Shown here piece after piece: positions 1 to 8,341 of a stretch of 10,170 nucleotides of DNA. This stretch comes from an uncultured Prevotella sp. (lineage in GTDB: Bacteria > Bacteroidota > Bacteroidia > Bacteroidales > Bacteroidaceae): positions 1 through 10,170 of the forward strand of contig CAKPST010000062.1 in NCBI GenBank assembly GCA_934183355.1. Direction: 5' to 3'. Position 1 is the first letter of the stretch. Every line of letters begins with the position of its first letter. The notes beneath the pieces were generated by a model. That model saw only the letters and a list, made by a program, of their open reading frames with translations, was not told the origin of the DNA and did no database searches. Position numbers and translations under genes: made by a program.

Positions 1-68
1 CAAACGAGACTTGAACTCGCGACCCCAACCTTGGCAAGGTTGTGCTCTACCAACTGAGCTATTGCCGC
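1..68 (-). tRNA. tRNA-Gly (anticodon GCC), 3' end cut by window edge
   Basis: Read on the minus strand from base 68, the sequence folds as a cloverleaf: 7-nt acceptor strand GCGGCAA, D arm GCTC/GAGC around an AGTTGGTA loop, anticodon stem CAACC/GGTTG with loop TTGCCAA, a 5-nt variable loop, and T arm GCGAG/CTCGT with loop TTCAAGT. The anticodon GCC lies at window bases 33-35, so the tRNA decodes glycine GGC/GGU codons. Sixty-eight nucleotides are visible. The last four acceptor bases and the discriminator base fall outside the window, so whether CCA is encoded cannot be seen. The first three 3' acceptor bases (TTG) pair with the matching 5' bases, which supports an intact gene. Confidence 0.96.
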
Positions 69-88
69 ATATCGCTTAATTGCGGGTG

Positions 89-118
89 CAAAGGTACAAA
101 AAAAATTCTAAACGCCAA
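89..118 (-). promoter_or_regulatory. Probable promoter of the tRNA-Gly gene
   Basis: The minus strand carries TACCTTTG (bases 96 to 89), a full match to the Bacteroidetes -7 consensus TAnnTTTG. It lies about 20 bases upstream of the mature tRNA 5' end, so transcription would start around base 82-84 with a short leader. A TTGG at bases 118-115, 18 bases further upstream, is an acceptable -33 element. The -33 region lies in a small inverted repeat (GCCAA/TTGGC, bases 114-118 and 124-128), which could be chance. The tRNA therefore probably has its own promoter and does not depend on readthrough from the protease gene. Confidence 0.75.
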
Positions 119-152
119 CAGTTTTGGCAGAAAAATATTTATCACAACATAA

Positions 153-240
153 AATTAACGAATAATTAACTATTCAAACAACTAACAACCAACGATTTAA
201 TTGACATAAAAATTAACGGCTTAATTAACGAATAATTAAC
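153..240. repeat. 18-bp direct repeat, two perfect copies 70 bp apart
   Basis: AATTAACGAATAATTAAC occurs at 153-170 and again at 223-240. The second copy is part of the left arm of the inverted repeat at 210-323, whose right arm (293-310) carries the same sequence inverted with one change. The hexamer TTAACG or its complement occurs seven times between 155 and 320, so this spacer is built largely from one short word. Confidence 0.85.
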
Positions 241-323
241 CGGCATTAACGACAACCTATTTTTCTTTGTCGTTAATTCGCATGAATTGCCCGTTAATTA
301 TTCGTCAATTAAGCCGTTAATTT
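210..323 (-). terminator. Long AT-rich inverted repeat 3' of the protease gene, possible terminator
   Basis: Bases 210-244 are the inverted complement of 289-323: 35 positions with only two non-Watson-Crick pairs. In a minus-strand transcript one of these (227/306) becomes a U-G wobble, leaving only a G/G mismatch at 241/292. Inside the loop is a second perfect 11-bp stem (245-255 with 267-277). The outer stem begins 20 bases past the protease stop codon and ends in a run of five U on the minus strand (bases 212-208), so an end-of-transcript hairpin is a reasonable reading. The stem is AT-rich, unlike a classical intrinsic terminator. It could also be a small insertion or an mRNA 3' stabiliser. 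The inverted repeat itself is certain; the function is inferred. Confidence 0.6.
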
Positions 324-343
324 ATTAGTCAATTAGTATTTGC

Positions 344-580
344 TTACTTTGCGAACTTCACTGTTGTCGCCTCGCCGTCGAGCACAGCGTTGAGTGTGTA
401 TACACCCTGACCGTTTGCAACGTCGAAGCTGATGGTGTCACCCGCATGCAGATTCTTGACTGTCTTCTTAGCAAGGAGCTGTCCGGCAGCGTCGTATACG
501 CTGATGACTGCCTCGCCTACATTGCCATTCACCTTGACAACGATATTGCTGCCGTCGGCGCTGACATTGATGTCGCCATT
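344..580 (-). other. C-terminal T9SS type A-like sorting domain (residues ~2549-2626)
   Basis: The last ~78 residues match the usual shape of Por-secretion tails: short beta strands (NIVVKVNG), the central VISVYDAAGQLLAKK (family pattern V-x-I-Y-D-x-x-G-x), then a G-V-Y-T-L-x-A strand near the end and a final basic residue (TTVKFAK). In the family this domain directs transport through the outer membrane by the type IX system and is normally removed by the PorU sortase. No T9SS genes are in the window, so activity of the route is inferred from the tail only. Confidence 0.82.
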
Positions 581-3500
581 GTCTGAGCTTACACCGCTGA
601 TGCCAGTAGCCTTGGTCACATTCACTGTGATGTCCTGCTGAGCTGTAGCACCATTTTCGTCAGTTGCAACAACCTTGACAGTTGTCTTGCCCTCCTTCTT
701 GGCGCTGATGATGAAGCCCTCTTCTGAACTGAACACTGCTGCCACCTTGCTGTCAACAGATGCTACTGTGCATGAGAACTCGTCGCCATCCGGATCGTTG
801 AAGAGCGATGCATAAGTGATGGTTGCCGACTGCTCGCCCTCGCCGAACGACATCTCTGTCTGTCCGATGAACTCAGGAGCACGGTTCTTGAACACTACAC
901 TGTAGTTGACAATAGCCTCAGATGCGTTGTTGCTGGCGTCAGTAGCCTTCACTGCGATGGCTGCGCTGCCCAACTTGTCGTATCCATACTCAGGAGTGAT
1001 GTTGAGAACAGCCTTGAGCTGCTTGCCCTCTGGCACGCTGAATGCGCCGTTCTCATAGCTTACGCCGTCAGCCTCGTTGTATGAGTCGACAGTGGTGTAG
1101 CCCTTGTTGTCGTTGAACTCTACTGTGAATGCCTCGTCCTCTGCGTCTGCCACGTTGAGTGCCACCTTGGTGGTCTCGCCCTGACTTGCTGCTACGACAC
1201 CCTCTGGAACCACAATCTTCGGAGCCGCGTTGCGGTCGAGATAGATGTGATAGTTGACAGTAGCGTTAGCCGGATCGTTGGTCTTCACTACGAGAGTAGC
1301 CTTGTTGTTCTTAGCGAAGTAAGCGTTCTTGGCGTTGATTTGGAATTCGAGTGGCAATGACTTGCCTGCCTCTACAACACCCTCGGTCTTCTCGTTGAGC
1401 AACTTAATCCATGGTTCGCCCTTCTCATGCTCAACGCATGTCATGAAGTAGCCGAATGCACCATAGCTGTATACATTGTCATACAGAGCCTCGATGTCTA
1501 CCCATCCGCCAAGCGACTTGAGATGAGCCATGTAGCGATTGGTCTCCATTGCACCGTCCTTGGTAGCCATGAGAGCTGACGACTTGTAACCGGCAGGATA
1601 CTTCAGCACTACATAGAATGTGTCGGCTGGGTTGATGTATACTGGGTTGTCGAACTTGAGCATACGCGGTGTACCCTGATAGCCTGCGCTTGTAGGCTCC
1701 TCCTTGTCAATGTGAATCTTGCCATGACCGATAGTGCGGTTGTCGGCTGTCACATCGTTGCCGAGGATTACTGTAGCCTCGATGTCTACGTTCTCAAGGT
1801 CGCCCACCGTTCCCACGAAGTAGAGGTGGGTGAGGTTGAAGCCTTCGGCTGGTGCCTCATAACGTGTGGCTGCATAGAAGTTCTCATCGAGTGCATTTGC
1901 GCCTGTACCCATGATGGCTGCGGCTGCATTGCTCACTGGATTGAGCACCGGATAGTAGAGCACATTGTCCTCCAGTCCCTCTGGGATGTCGTAGAAGAAC
2001 TTCTGGTCGTCCTTCACCTTCTTCACGCCGAGAGCCTTGAAGATGTTCTTGCCCTTGAGCTGTGCCACGCAAGCCTCAGTGAACTGCTTGGCAACGTCTG
2101 TTGTAGGATAAGCGATGACGTTCATTGCAGGTGACGGGTCGCCACCCTCATAGTCCTCGCTTGACATATCGTCGCGGCCAGACGGCTCAAGACGCAGAGA
2201 GTACTTGAGCTTGTAGCCACCTTCGTTATTCATGTTGACTGTCGACTTGCCGGTGTAGTCGCTCGACACATTAGTGATGTGCAACTCTTCCTGGTCGAAT
2301 GTCAGCACTGGAGCCTCTGTCACATTCACCTTGATTGTAGCATCGTATGTTTCCTCTGCCAGTCCGCTTACAGCAAACATGACAGGATAATCCTTCTGGC
2401 GCACAGTCATAGTGTTGTAGAGTGTGATGCGGAACTTCACTGGTTCCTTGCCCACTGTGATAGGAGCCATCATTCCTGACTCATAAGATATCCATGCCTT
2501 TGTGGTGTTGCCATTGGCAAGGCTCAAGCCACCCCAAGGATCGTCGGGGAATCCTGGCTCGCCGCCACCGCCACCATTGTTGGCGTCGGTATAAACCTCA
2601 AGCAGTGCCTCTGGTGTTGCCCATGGGTCGTCAGGGTCGGATACAGCGAACAGCTCTGAAGCGATATCGTCGATAGTGAATGCCTTAGAACCCTTGTTCA
2701 CTACCTCAAACTCGTGGCAGATAGGCTCCATAGCATACTCGTTTACCACCTGCTCCACGTTGATAGTGGTCGGGAATACAGGCTCTGCAGCACCAGTGAT
2801 GTTGAGTGCCACTGGCATCTTCACGCTCTCGCTGGCAGGAGCATTAGTGTTGAGGCTAAGCTCATAGTTGTATGTGTCGGCAAGTTTGTCGGCATACAAC
2901 TCGATAGGCAGCTCGGCGCTCTTGCCTGGCTCCACTACGTAGTTCTTGTACGGAGTGAACTCAAGGGCGTTGCCCGGGTTGATGTACATATCAGACGGAG
3001 TGATGCCTCGTGTCTCGGTGTGGTCCATGATGCCGCACAAGCCGAATACGCCAAGCTGCATTCCGTTAGGATCGAGGTCATACTGGAACTTGAACGAACC
3101 ATCCTTGCGCAGGATAACCTGGAAGTTCATGCCCTGCATCATGGTGTTGCCATAGTTCTTGTACGAAACAACTACGTTGTCCTCATTAGCCTTATAGTAT
3201 ACACCATCAGCCGACGGAGTATTCATAGAGTGGTTGCCCCAGAATGGGCAGATGATGTTGCTGTAGAATGTCTCTGTTGTAGGCAGACTTGCAGGCGGTT
3301 CGGGGAACTGCTTGTAGTCCTCCACTGGCTCGTCGAACGATACGAAGCCTGTGTTGTAGATGTACATCTCCTTGTACTTCTTGCCATAGAACGGGAATTC
3401 GAACGGCAGTGTCACCTTCTTGAAGTCGGTCTTGTCGATGTAGTATGAGTAAGGCATGTGCTCGGTGTAGTCCTCTGTGATGTCCACCCAGTTGAACGGC

Positions 3501-6500
3501 ACGTCAAAGCCGTCGCTCTTCGAACGGAATACATAGTCCACCATCGACTTGCCCTCTTCTGCCACATCGAGTGAGCGATACCATGTATCAGGCTCAGCAG
3601 CAAATGTCAGAGGCTCGTCGCCAGTGTTGGTCACAGTGATGTTCTGCTTGATGTTCTCGCCATAAGGAGTCTCTACCTCTACTACGTCTGGTGTAGCGCT
3701 CCATACTGGAGTGCCGATGACGTTGCCCTTGAGTGCCACTTCCTGTGAAGTGCCGTCAGCGAAGTTGATTACGAGTACGTCCTCAACGGCGCCCTTCTCC
3801 TCGGTAGGCAGTGTCACGGTGATATCCTTGCCCTGACCGGCTGGTACGTCGAATGCGCCCTTCACCTCGTCAGCTACACTGAACTTGCCATTCTTGACAC
3901 TCACGCCGCTCACGTGCAGCGCATCCTTGCCATTGTTGCTCAGAAGCACGTTGTGGTTCTGCACTGATGTGCGGAATACATTGCCGAAATCCACCGACTT
4001 AACATCTGTTGCAGCCTCAGCCTTGAGGTTGTCGCCAGTGATGTTAGCCTTGAGTGTGATGTTGGTGCTTGAGTGCGATGGGTCGTTGGTGAGCATTGTC
4101 AGATAGTTGACGAGCTCGCCTGCATAGAGATTGTCGCCTGCCTCAAGTGTCACGGTGATGTCCTTGCTGTCGCCATTGCCGATGTAGCCATCGGTGCTCG
4201 ACAGACTCTTAATCATCGACTTGGCTGGTGCCACAATCTTGATGGCGCTGCCAGTAGCGATGTCATAGTAAGGAGCGTCATAGCCGTTGGCAGAAGAGTG
4301 TACCTTGGTGGCGTCGGTGAATACGCATGCGTCCTTCGACTCGATGTCGCTCACGCCTACGAAGTTGTTGCCGCCGCTACCGAATACGCCTGCTGGGTCG
4401 TAGTCGTCATAGAACACCTCTACGCTGCCGTCAGGACAGAGAGCCATGTGGAAGCTGATTGTGGTGGTCTCGCCGCCACCTGCTGTGGCTGGTGTCACTA
4501 CGTCCTTGAACTTGACATAGAACTTGCCGTCCTTGTGTCCGCAGGTTATCTTGGTGTTGCCGCCTATGTCCATCCAGCCTGAGTTGGTGTAAGCTGATAC
4601 ATAACCCAAGCCCTGAACGCAGTCGCCCGTAGGAACCATACATGAGATGCGACCCTCAATAGGCTGCATGCTCAAGCCGCCGTAAGACGAAATGTATACC
4701 TGCTCATACTCCTTGCCATAGAATGGGAACTTGAAGCCCACCTTGACAGGACCCGACTGCCAGTTGTTGTTGTCAAACTGTGAGGTGATGTCCTGCTCGT
4801 CTGCCAACTCTGGTGCTGGCTCATACTCGAACGAGTCGTCGCCTGCTACATTCGACTGCAATGTGTAGCCGAACTTATGCACGCGGGCTGTAGAGCCTGC
4901 TATATTCTCCGAAGAGAACTTCGGGAATACATACTGCAATGGATATTCGCCAGTGTTCTTCAGTGTGAAGGTTGCGGTCTTGCTCTCGCCACCCACCTTC
5001 AATTCGCCGAGGTCAAACTCGCTCTTGGCTATCTCCAGATTAGAAGTTGCCGAAGCCACACCGCGCACTACGAATGTGTGCTTGATGTTGTTCTTGTCTA
5101 CTATGGTGATGTTGCTGGTGAAGTTGCCTGCCTTTGTTGGCTTGAAGGTCACCGGCAATGTGCCTGTAGAACGGGCTGCAATGTTCAGTGTACCCTTAGA
5201 CACATCAAACTGGTCGGAAGAAGAGGTAACGTTTTTCTTGTTCTGCAAGTAGCCATACGATCCACCAAACACGCCGTAGCCGCTGTTGGTCAGCTCCACG
5301 TCGATGGTCTTCTGCTCGCCCACGAGCAAGTTGCCGAAGTCTACAAGCTGCTGGCTGTGTATCTCAGGCTTGTTGCCCTGTACAGTCATGTTGAGTGTCA
5401 CCTGCTGCTTAGAGTCGACAGCCTCGTTCGACTTAACATGGATGTTGAATTTGTATGTGCCATTGACAAGCTTCTGACCGTCGTTCTTCAGTGTCACAGC
5501 CTGGCTTTCGCCCGGACGCACCTCGCCGCTTATCGGCTCTGGATTGAGCACCTGGCTCCAGTCGGGGTTCTGGCTTATTGCCTGTACCGCCCATGTGAGG
5601 TGGTCGGACACTGCCTCAAAGCTTGAGCCCTTGAGCACCTCGGTGAGCTGAGTCCATGTGGCACCGTTGTTAGAGCTGTAGAAGCTATACTGTGCCACGT
5701 CATCAAGGCTTGTCTTGCTTGCGCCGAGAGGATTCTTGGCTCCTGCTGGGAACTTAGCCACTACCCAGAAGCTGGTGCCTGGAGCAAAGTAGAGCTGCTC
5801 GCCCAGCGCGATGTTGTAGTTGTAAGCCCAGAACTGATAGCCCACCTTCTGCAACAGACTTGCTGTAGAGATAGAACGCGAACCGTCGTAAATCTCGATT
5901 ACTGGATTTACACCGTTTTGTCCCTGGAACTTCAGAGCTGTCAGGTTGAAGCCGTTAGGATACTTAGCCTTGTCTACATAGAAATACTGTGCCAGAGCGT
6001 TGGGCAACTTAGTGTCCGACTCGCCCAGGTAGCTATATAGCTGCTCGCCATAAGTGAGCACTGTAGGCCAGTCCTTAGCTTGATAGTCGGATGTGGCTAC
6101 GGCGTTGGTTCTGGCAAGTGTCGGAGCCACTGTGCCGCTGAACGGAATCACCTGACCCGGTGATGGTTTCTGAGCACGCGACTGGGTAGACATTGTAGCA
6201 CTCTTTGTGGCTGCTGTCAACTCATACTTGAGCATACCCTCGCCCGAGTTGGCAATGTTGAATGTAGCCTCGGCTGTAGGCGACTTGGCTGCGTCGACAG
6301 TCATCGAGAGTGAAGTCTTGTCGAGCTTCACCTTAGGTCCGGCATTGGTAGTAGCCTCCTTCACTGGCGACACGGATGAGGCCTTGCCCCAACGGTTGTA
6401 TGCCACGATGGCGAAGTAGTACTTAGTAGATGCCTTCAGTCCCTGAAGCTCGTAAGCCATAGCGTCGCCCGAGAGCTTAAACTTGGTGTCTACCGATACC

Positions 6501-8224
6501 GAGTTGAGGCGGTTCAGATTGTCGCTGGCTGCAAACGGCTCAGTGCTGTAATATATAACATGGTGGTCGATGCTCTTCTCCTCGCTCTCGGGGATAGTCC
6601 ACTCGATGAGAGCGTTGTCGTGAGAGGCTGTCACCGTGAAATCGCTAACGGCAGAAGGCACGCTGCCCTCCTTGCCCTGCAGAGCCTTGTAGGCGTCGAT
6701 ATATCCTGAGCCCATCTTGCCCACATAGTTGGGGTTGAGAGCATAGAGGTCGTTCACCGACGTGGTGAGCAATGTGCGGAGCGTCTCGTTAGAGAAGTTC
6801 TTGTTGCCATACTTAGAGAGGATGAGCGCAGCGATGCCCGATACGTGCGGACATGCCATTGATGTTCCCTCGTTATATCCGTATGTGCTGTTGGGCAGTG
6901 TAGAGAGCACACCATACTGCTGACCGTAGTCCAACAATCCACCAGGAGCAGTCACGTCCACCCACTTGCCGTAGTTGGAGTAGCTGGTGACATATCCGTC
7001 GGCACCCATAGCGCCTACAGCCACTACCTCGTCGAGACAACCAGGATAGAAGTTGCCCTCCTCGCCGTTGTTGCCGGCTGCGAAGATACACAGACCGCCG
7101 TTCATCTTTTCGCCGCCACCATTCTTGGTGAAGTATCTCACAGCTTCAGACACCGACTTGTCCTCTTCCTCAGGCATACCCATACCCCACGAGCACTGTG
7201 CTATGCTGGCTCCACGGTCGGCTGCATAGACGAGGGCAGCACCGAAGTCGGCTTCGGCAGAACTGCTGGCACGCGAGTCGAACACCTGGCACACCATCAT
7301 CTTGACACCGCCAGTGCCGTCATTACCACCAGCCACGCCAGCCACGCCGATGCCATTGCCGTTGGTTGCGCCTACGGTTCCAGCCACGTGTGTACCATGT
7401 GAGTGAGCGTTGATGTTTGAAGAATTGATAACAAAGTTGTAGCCGTAGACGTCGTCAACGAATCCGTTGCCATCGTCGTCTACGCCAGCCTTACCATTAA
7501 GCTCAGCCTCGTTAATCCAGAGGTTGTCCTTAAGGTCTGGGTGGTCGACTTGGAAACCGCCGTCAATAATAGCCACAACGACGTCCTTGTTTCCTGTTAC
7601 GCCAGTTTCCCACGCCTTGAAAATGTTGGCGTCGGCACCAGCGAGTGTACCCTGAATGCTGCCGTCATTGTGATAATGCCACTGACTTGGCAACAGAGGG
7701 TCGTTGAACGGCATTGTCGATGCCGCCTTCTGAGCGCGTGCTATGTCGGCAGGCGATATGGGGCGGAAGCTCTCGCCACCATAGGGCTTGTAGACTGGGA
7801 CACGCTGTGCATACTGCACACCGGCTGTCGAACGGTAGAGGTTGCGTGCTTGAGCCAGCGACATGTCGTCGGCAGCGTATGTCACGTCATACCAGAGGTC
7901 GAGACCGGCAGCCTTGTGCTTAGCCTCGTCCTTGCCTGCATACGGGAACACACGCTTCATGCGTACAGCCTTCACCTTCTGAGCGACACGGTCGAGCTGT
8001 GCCACTCCAGTCGTCACGTACTGTGCCTTCGATTTGCGTTGCACCGTTCCGTCGGGCAGGGAGGTTTTCTGTAGCAGCGTAGCCAACTCCGGCTGGAGCT
8101 TTACACGCACTACACCTTCCTTGAAGGATGGACCGGACGCATCAGAAAGCTTTTGCGCGTTTGCAGTGGTCGGGTTCGCGAGGAACACAACTCCGCAAAG
8201 ACCTAAAAGTAAATCCTTTTGCAT
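344..8224 (-). CDS. Giant secreted subtilisin-like (S8) serine protease with modular beta-sandwich stalk and T9SS sorting tail
   Basis: This is one uninterrupted frame of 2626 residues. It starts MQKDLLLGLCGVVFLANP and has a short hydrophobic signal peptide ending near residue 23 (TANA-Q). Residues ~25-170 look like a propeptide. The S8 catalytic domain (~205-515) has Asp221 (IIDGG), His276 (HGTHVAG), oxyanion Asn385 (AAGNN) and Ser455 (GTSMACPHVSG), so it should be active. A fibronectin type III domain (~523-627) follows, then about 1900 residues of Ig-like, jelly-roll-like and FPFYG-type modules, and a C-terminal domain resembling T9SS type A. It is expected to cross the inner membrane by Sec and the outer membrane by T9SS, then act at the surface or outside the cell on an unknown protein substrate. 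Most S8 proteases are 400-1000 residues, so this one is exceptionally long. The start is supported by the signal peptide and a promoter about 70 bases upstream; there is no Shine-Dalgarno sequence, as is usual in the phylum. No frameshift is seen. Confidence 0.97.
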   Translation of the reverse strand: MQKDLLLGLCGVVFLANPTTANAQKLSDASGPSFKEGVVRVKLQPELATLLQKTSLPDGTVQRKSKAQYVTTGVAQLDRVAQKVKAVRMKRVFPYAGKDEAKHKAAGLDLWYDVTYAADDMSLAQARNLYRSTAGVQYAQRVPVYKPYGGESFRPISPADIARAQKAASTMPFNDPLLPSQWHYHNDGSIQGTLAGADANIFKAWETGVTGNKDVVVAIIDGGFQVDHPDLKDNLWINEAELNGKAGVDDDGNGFVDDVYGYNFVINSSNINAHSHGTHVAGTVGATNGNGIGVAGVAGGNDGTGGVKMMVCQVFDSRASSSAEADFGAALVYAADRGASIAQCSWGMGMPEEEDKSVSEAVRYFTKNGGGEKMNGGLCIFAAGNNGEEGNFYPGCLDEVVAVGAMGADGYVTSYSNYGKWVDVTAPGGLLDYGQQYGVLSTLPNSTYGYNEGTSMACPHVSGIAALILSKYGNKNFSNETLRTLLTTSVNDLYALNPNYVGKMGSGYIDAYKALQGKEGSVPSAVSDFTVTASHDNALIEWTIPESEEKSIDHHVIYYSTEPFAASDNLNRLNSVSVDTKFKLSGDAMAYELQGLKASTKYYFAIVAYNRWGKASSVSPVKEATTNAGPKVKLDKTSLSMTVDAAKSPTAEATFNIANSGEGMLKYELTAATKSATMSTQSRAQKPSPGQVIPFSGTVAPTLARTNAVATSDYQAKDWPTVLTYGEQLYSYLGESDTKLPNALAQYFYVDKAKYPNGFNLTALKFQGQNGVNPVIEIYDGSRSISTASLLQKVGYQFWAYNYNIALGEQLYFAPGTSFWVVAKFPAGAKNPLGASKTSLDDVAQYSFYSSNNGATWTQLTEVLKGSSFEAVSDHLTWAVQAISQNPDWSQVLNPEPISGEVRPGESQAVTLKNDGQKLVNGTYKFNIHVKSNEAVDSKQQVTLNMTVQGNKPEIHSQQLVDFGNLLVGEQKTIDVELTNSGYGVFGGSYGYLQNKKNVTSSSDQFDVSKGTLNIAARSTGTLPVTFKPTKAGNFTSNITIVDKNNIKHTFVVRGVASATSNLEIAKSEFDLGELKVGGESKTATFTLKNTGEYPLQYVFPKFSSENIAGSTARVHKFGYTLQSNVAGDDSFEYEPAPELADEQDITSQFDNNNWQSGPVKVGFKFPFYGKEYEQVYISSYGGLSMQPIEGRISCMVPTGDCVQGLGYVSAYTNSGWMDIGGNTKITCGHKDGKFYVKFKDVVTPATAGGGETTTISFHMALCPDGSVEVFYDDYDPAGVFGSGGNNFVGVSDIESKDACVFTDATKVHSSANGYDAPYYDIATGSAIKIVAPAKSMIKSLSSTDGYIGNGDSKDITVTLEAGDNLYAGELVNYLTMLTNDPSHSSTNITLKANITGDNLKAEAATDVKSVDFGNVFRTSVQNHNVLLSNNGKDALHVSGVSVKNGKFSVADEVKGAFDVPAGQGKDITVTLPTEEKGAVEDVLVINFADGTSQEVALKGNVIGTPVWSATPDVVEVETPYGENIKQNITVTNTGDEPLTFAAEPDTWYRSLDVAEEGKSMVDYVFRSKSDGFDVPFNWVDITEDYTEHMPYSYYIDKTDFKKVTLPFEFPFYGKKYKEMYIYNTGFVSFDEPVEDYKQFPEPPASLPTTETFYSNIICPFWGNHSMNTPSADGVYYKANEDNVVVSYKNYGNTMMQGMNFQVILRKDGSFKFQYDLDPNGMQLGVFGLCGIMDHTETRGITPSDMYINPGNALEFTPYKNYVVEPGKSAELPIELYADKLADTYNYELSLNTNAPASESVKMPVALNITGAAEPVFPTTINVEQVVNEYAMEPICHEFEVVNKGSKAFTIDDIASELFAVSDPDDPWATPEALLEVYTDANNGGGGGEPGFPDDPWGGLSLANGNTTKAWISYESGMMAPITVGKEPVKFRITLYNTMTVRQKDYPVMFAVSGLAEETYDATIKVNVTEAPVLTFDQEELHITNVSSDYTGKSTVNMNNEGGYKLKYSLRLEPSGRDDMSSEDYEGGDPSPAMNVIAYPTTDVAKQFTEACVAQLKGKNIFKALGVKKVKDDQKFFYDIPEGLEDNVLYYPVLNPVSNAAAAIMGTGANALDENFYAATRYEAPAEGFNLTHLYFVGTVGDLENVDIEATVILGNDVTADNRTIGHGKIHIDKEEPTSAGYQGTPRMLKFDNPVYINPADTFYVVLKYPAGYKSSALMATKDGAMETNRYMAHLKSLGGWVDIEALYDNVYSYGAFGYFMTCVEHEKGEPWIKLLNEKTEGVVEAGKSLPLEFQINAKNAYFAKNNKATLVVKTNDPANATVNYHIYLDRNAAPKIVVPEGVVAASQGETTKVALNVADAEDEAFTVEFNDNKGYTTVDSYNEADGVSYENGAFSVPEGKQLKAVLNITPEYGYDKLGSAAIAVKATDASNNASEAIVNYSVVFKNRAPEFIGQTEMSFGEGEQSATITYASLFNDPDGDEFSCTVASVDSKVAAVFSSEEGFIISAKKEGKTTVKVVATDENGATAQQDITVNVTKATGISGVSSDNGDINVSADGSNIVVKVNGNVGEAVISVYDAAGQLLAKKTVKNLHAGDTISFDVANGQGVYTLNAVLDGEATTVKFAK
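605..6337 (-). other. Protease stalk: alternating simple and composite beta-sandwich modules (residues ~630-2540)
   Basis: Seven Ig/ASH-like half motifs are visible, each ending in N-x-G: NSGEGMLKYEL (~659), NSGYGVF (~980), NTGEYPLQY (~1090), NNGKDALHV (~1430), NTGDEPLTF (~1533), NKGSKAFTI (~1843) and NEGGYKLKY (~2000). Four of these are followed by an inserted domain and only then by a closing strand of the type TNDP...NITG (ends at ~950, 1397, 1811, 2330). The inserted domains come in two kinds. A jelly-roll-like kind occurs at ~720-885 and ~2090-2265, sharing GFNLTaLkF and FwVVaKfPAG. An FPFYG kind occurs at ~1115-1335 and ~1555-1762, sharing FPFYGKkY and a following Y-I segment. Two cadherin/Ig-like repeats (~2334-2440 and ~2449-2536, the second with DPDGD) lie before the tail. 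The stalk probably holds the catalytic head away from the cell or binds substrate. Confidence 0.75.
6680..7612 (-). other. S8 catalytic domain of the protease (residues ~205-515)
   Basis: The Asp-His-Ser order and the motif contexts are those of the subtilase family: DVVVAIIDGG, then AHSHGTHVAGTVGA, then NEGTSMACPHVSGIAALI. The oxyanion Asn sits in IFAAGNNGEEG. An Asp-rich segment at residues 248-258 (GVDDDGNGFVDD) resembles calcium-binding loops and is common in Bacteroidetes S8 enzymes at this position. Five cysteines lie in the domain (312, 344, 379, 396, 458), but no disulfide pattern can be assigned from sequence alone. The domain ends in the usual S8 helix region (MGSGYIDAYKAL) before the FN3 domain. 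Confidence 0.93.
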
Positions 8225-8291
8225 ACGATAAGGGTTTTAAAATATGGTGAATTATTAAGTTAAATTCTTTTATTAGTTACAAATAACAATG

Positions 8292-8324
8292 CAAAAGTAG
8301 GCAAAATATTATAATTTAACGAAA
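8292..8324 (-). promoter_or_regulatory. Probable promoter of the protease gene
   Basis: The minus strand has TACTTTTG (bases 8299 to 8292), a full match to the Bacteroidetes -7 consensus TAnnTTTG. TTTCG (bases 8324-8320) lies 20 bases further upstream as a weak -33 element. Transcription would start near base 8285, giving a 5' leader of about 60 bases that is AT-rich and has no Shine-Dalgarno sequence before the ATG at 8224-8222. TTTTGCC just upstream of the -7 element resembles a second overlapping copy of the TTTG motif. Confidence 0.72.
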
Positions 8325-8341
8325 TAAAAGCAATAAAATTA

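Noticed and set aside
2714..3448. 244-codon open frame on the plus strand opposite the protease gene
   Set aside because: Its product is rich in His, Cys, Val and Leu without family motifs, and it lies wholly antisense to a protease region with clear domain repeats. It is a shadow frame.
4877..5626. 249-codon open frame on the plus strand opposite the protease gene
   Set aside because: It has the same composition bias as the other antisense frames, with no signal, promoter or recognisable domain. The opposite strand has well-supported Ig-like modules.
8183..8224. Possible lipoprotein signal (LLLGLC, Cys10) at the protease N-terminus
   Set aside because: The hydrophobic stretch before Cys10 is too short for a lipobox, and the hydrophobic core continues past it to a normal cleavage site near residue 23. 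The C-terminal T9SS-like tail also fits a non-lipidated secreted protein.
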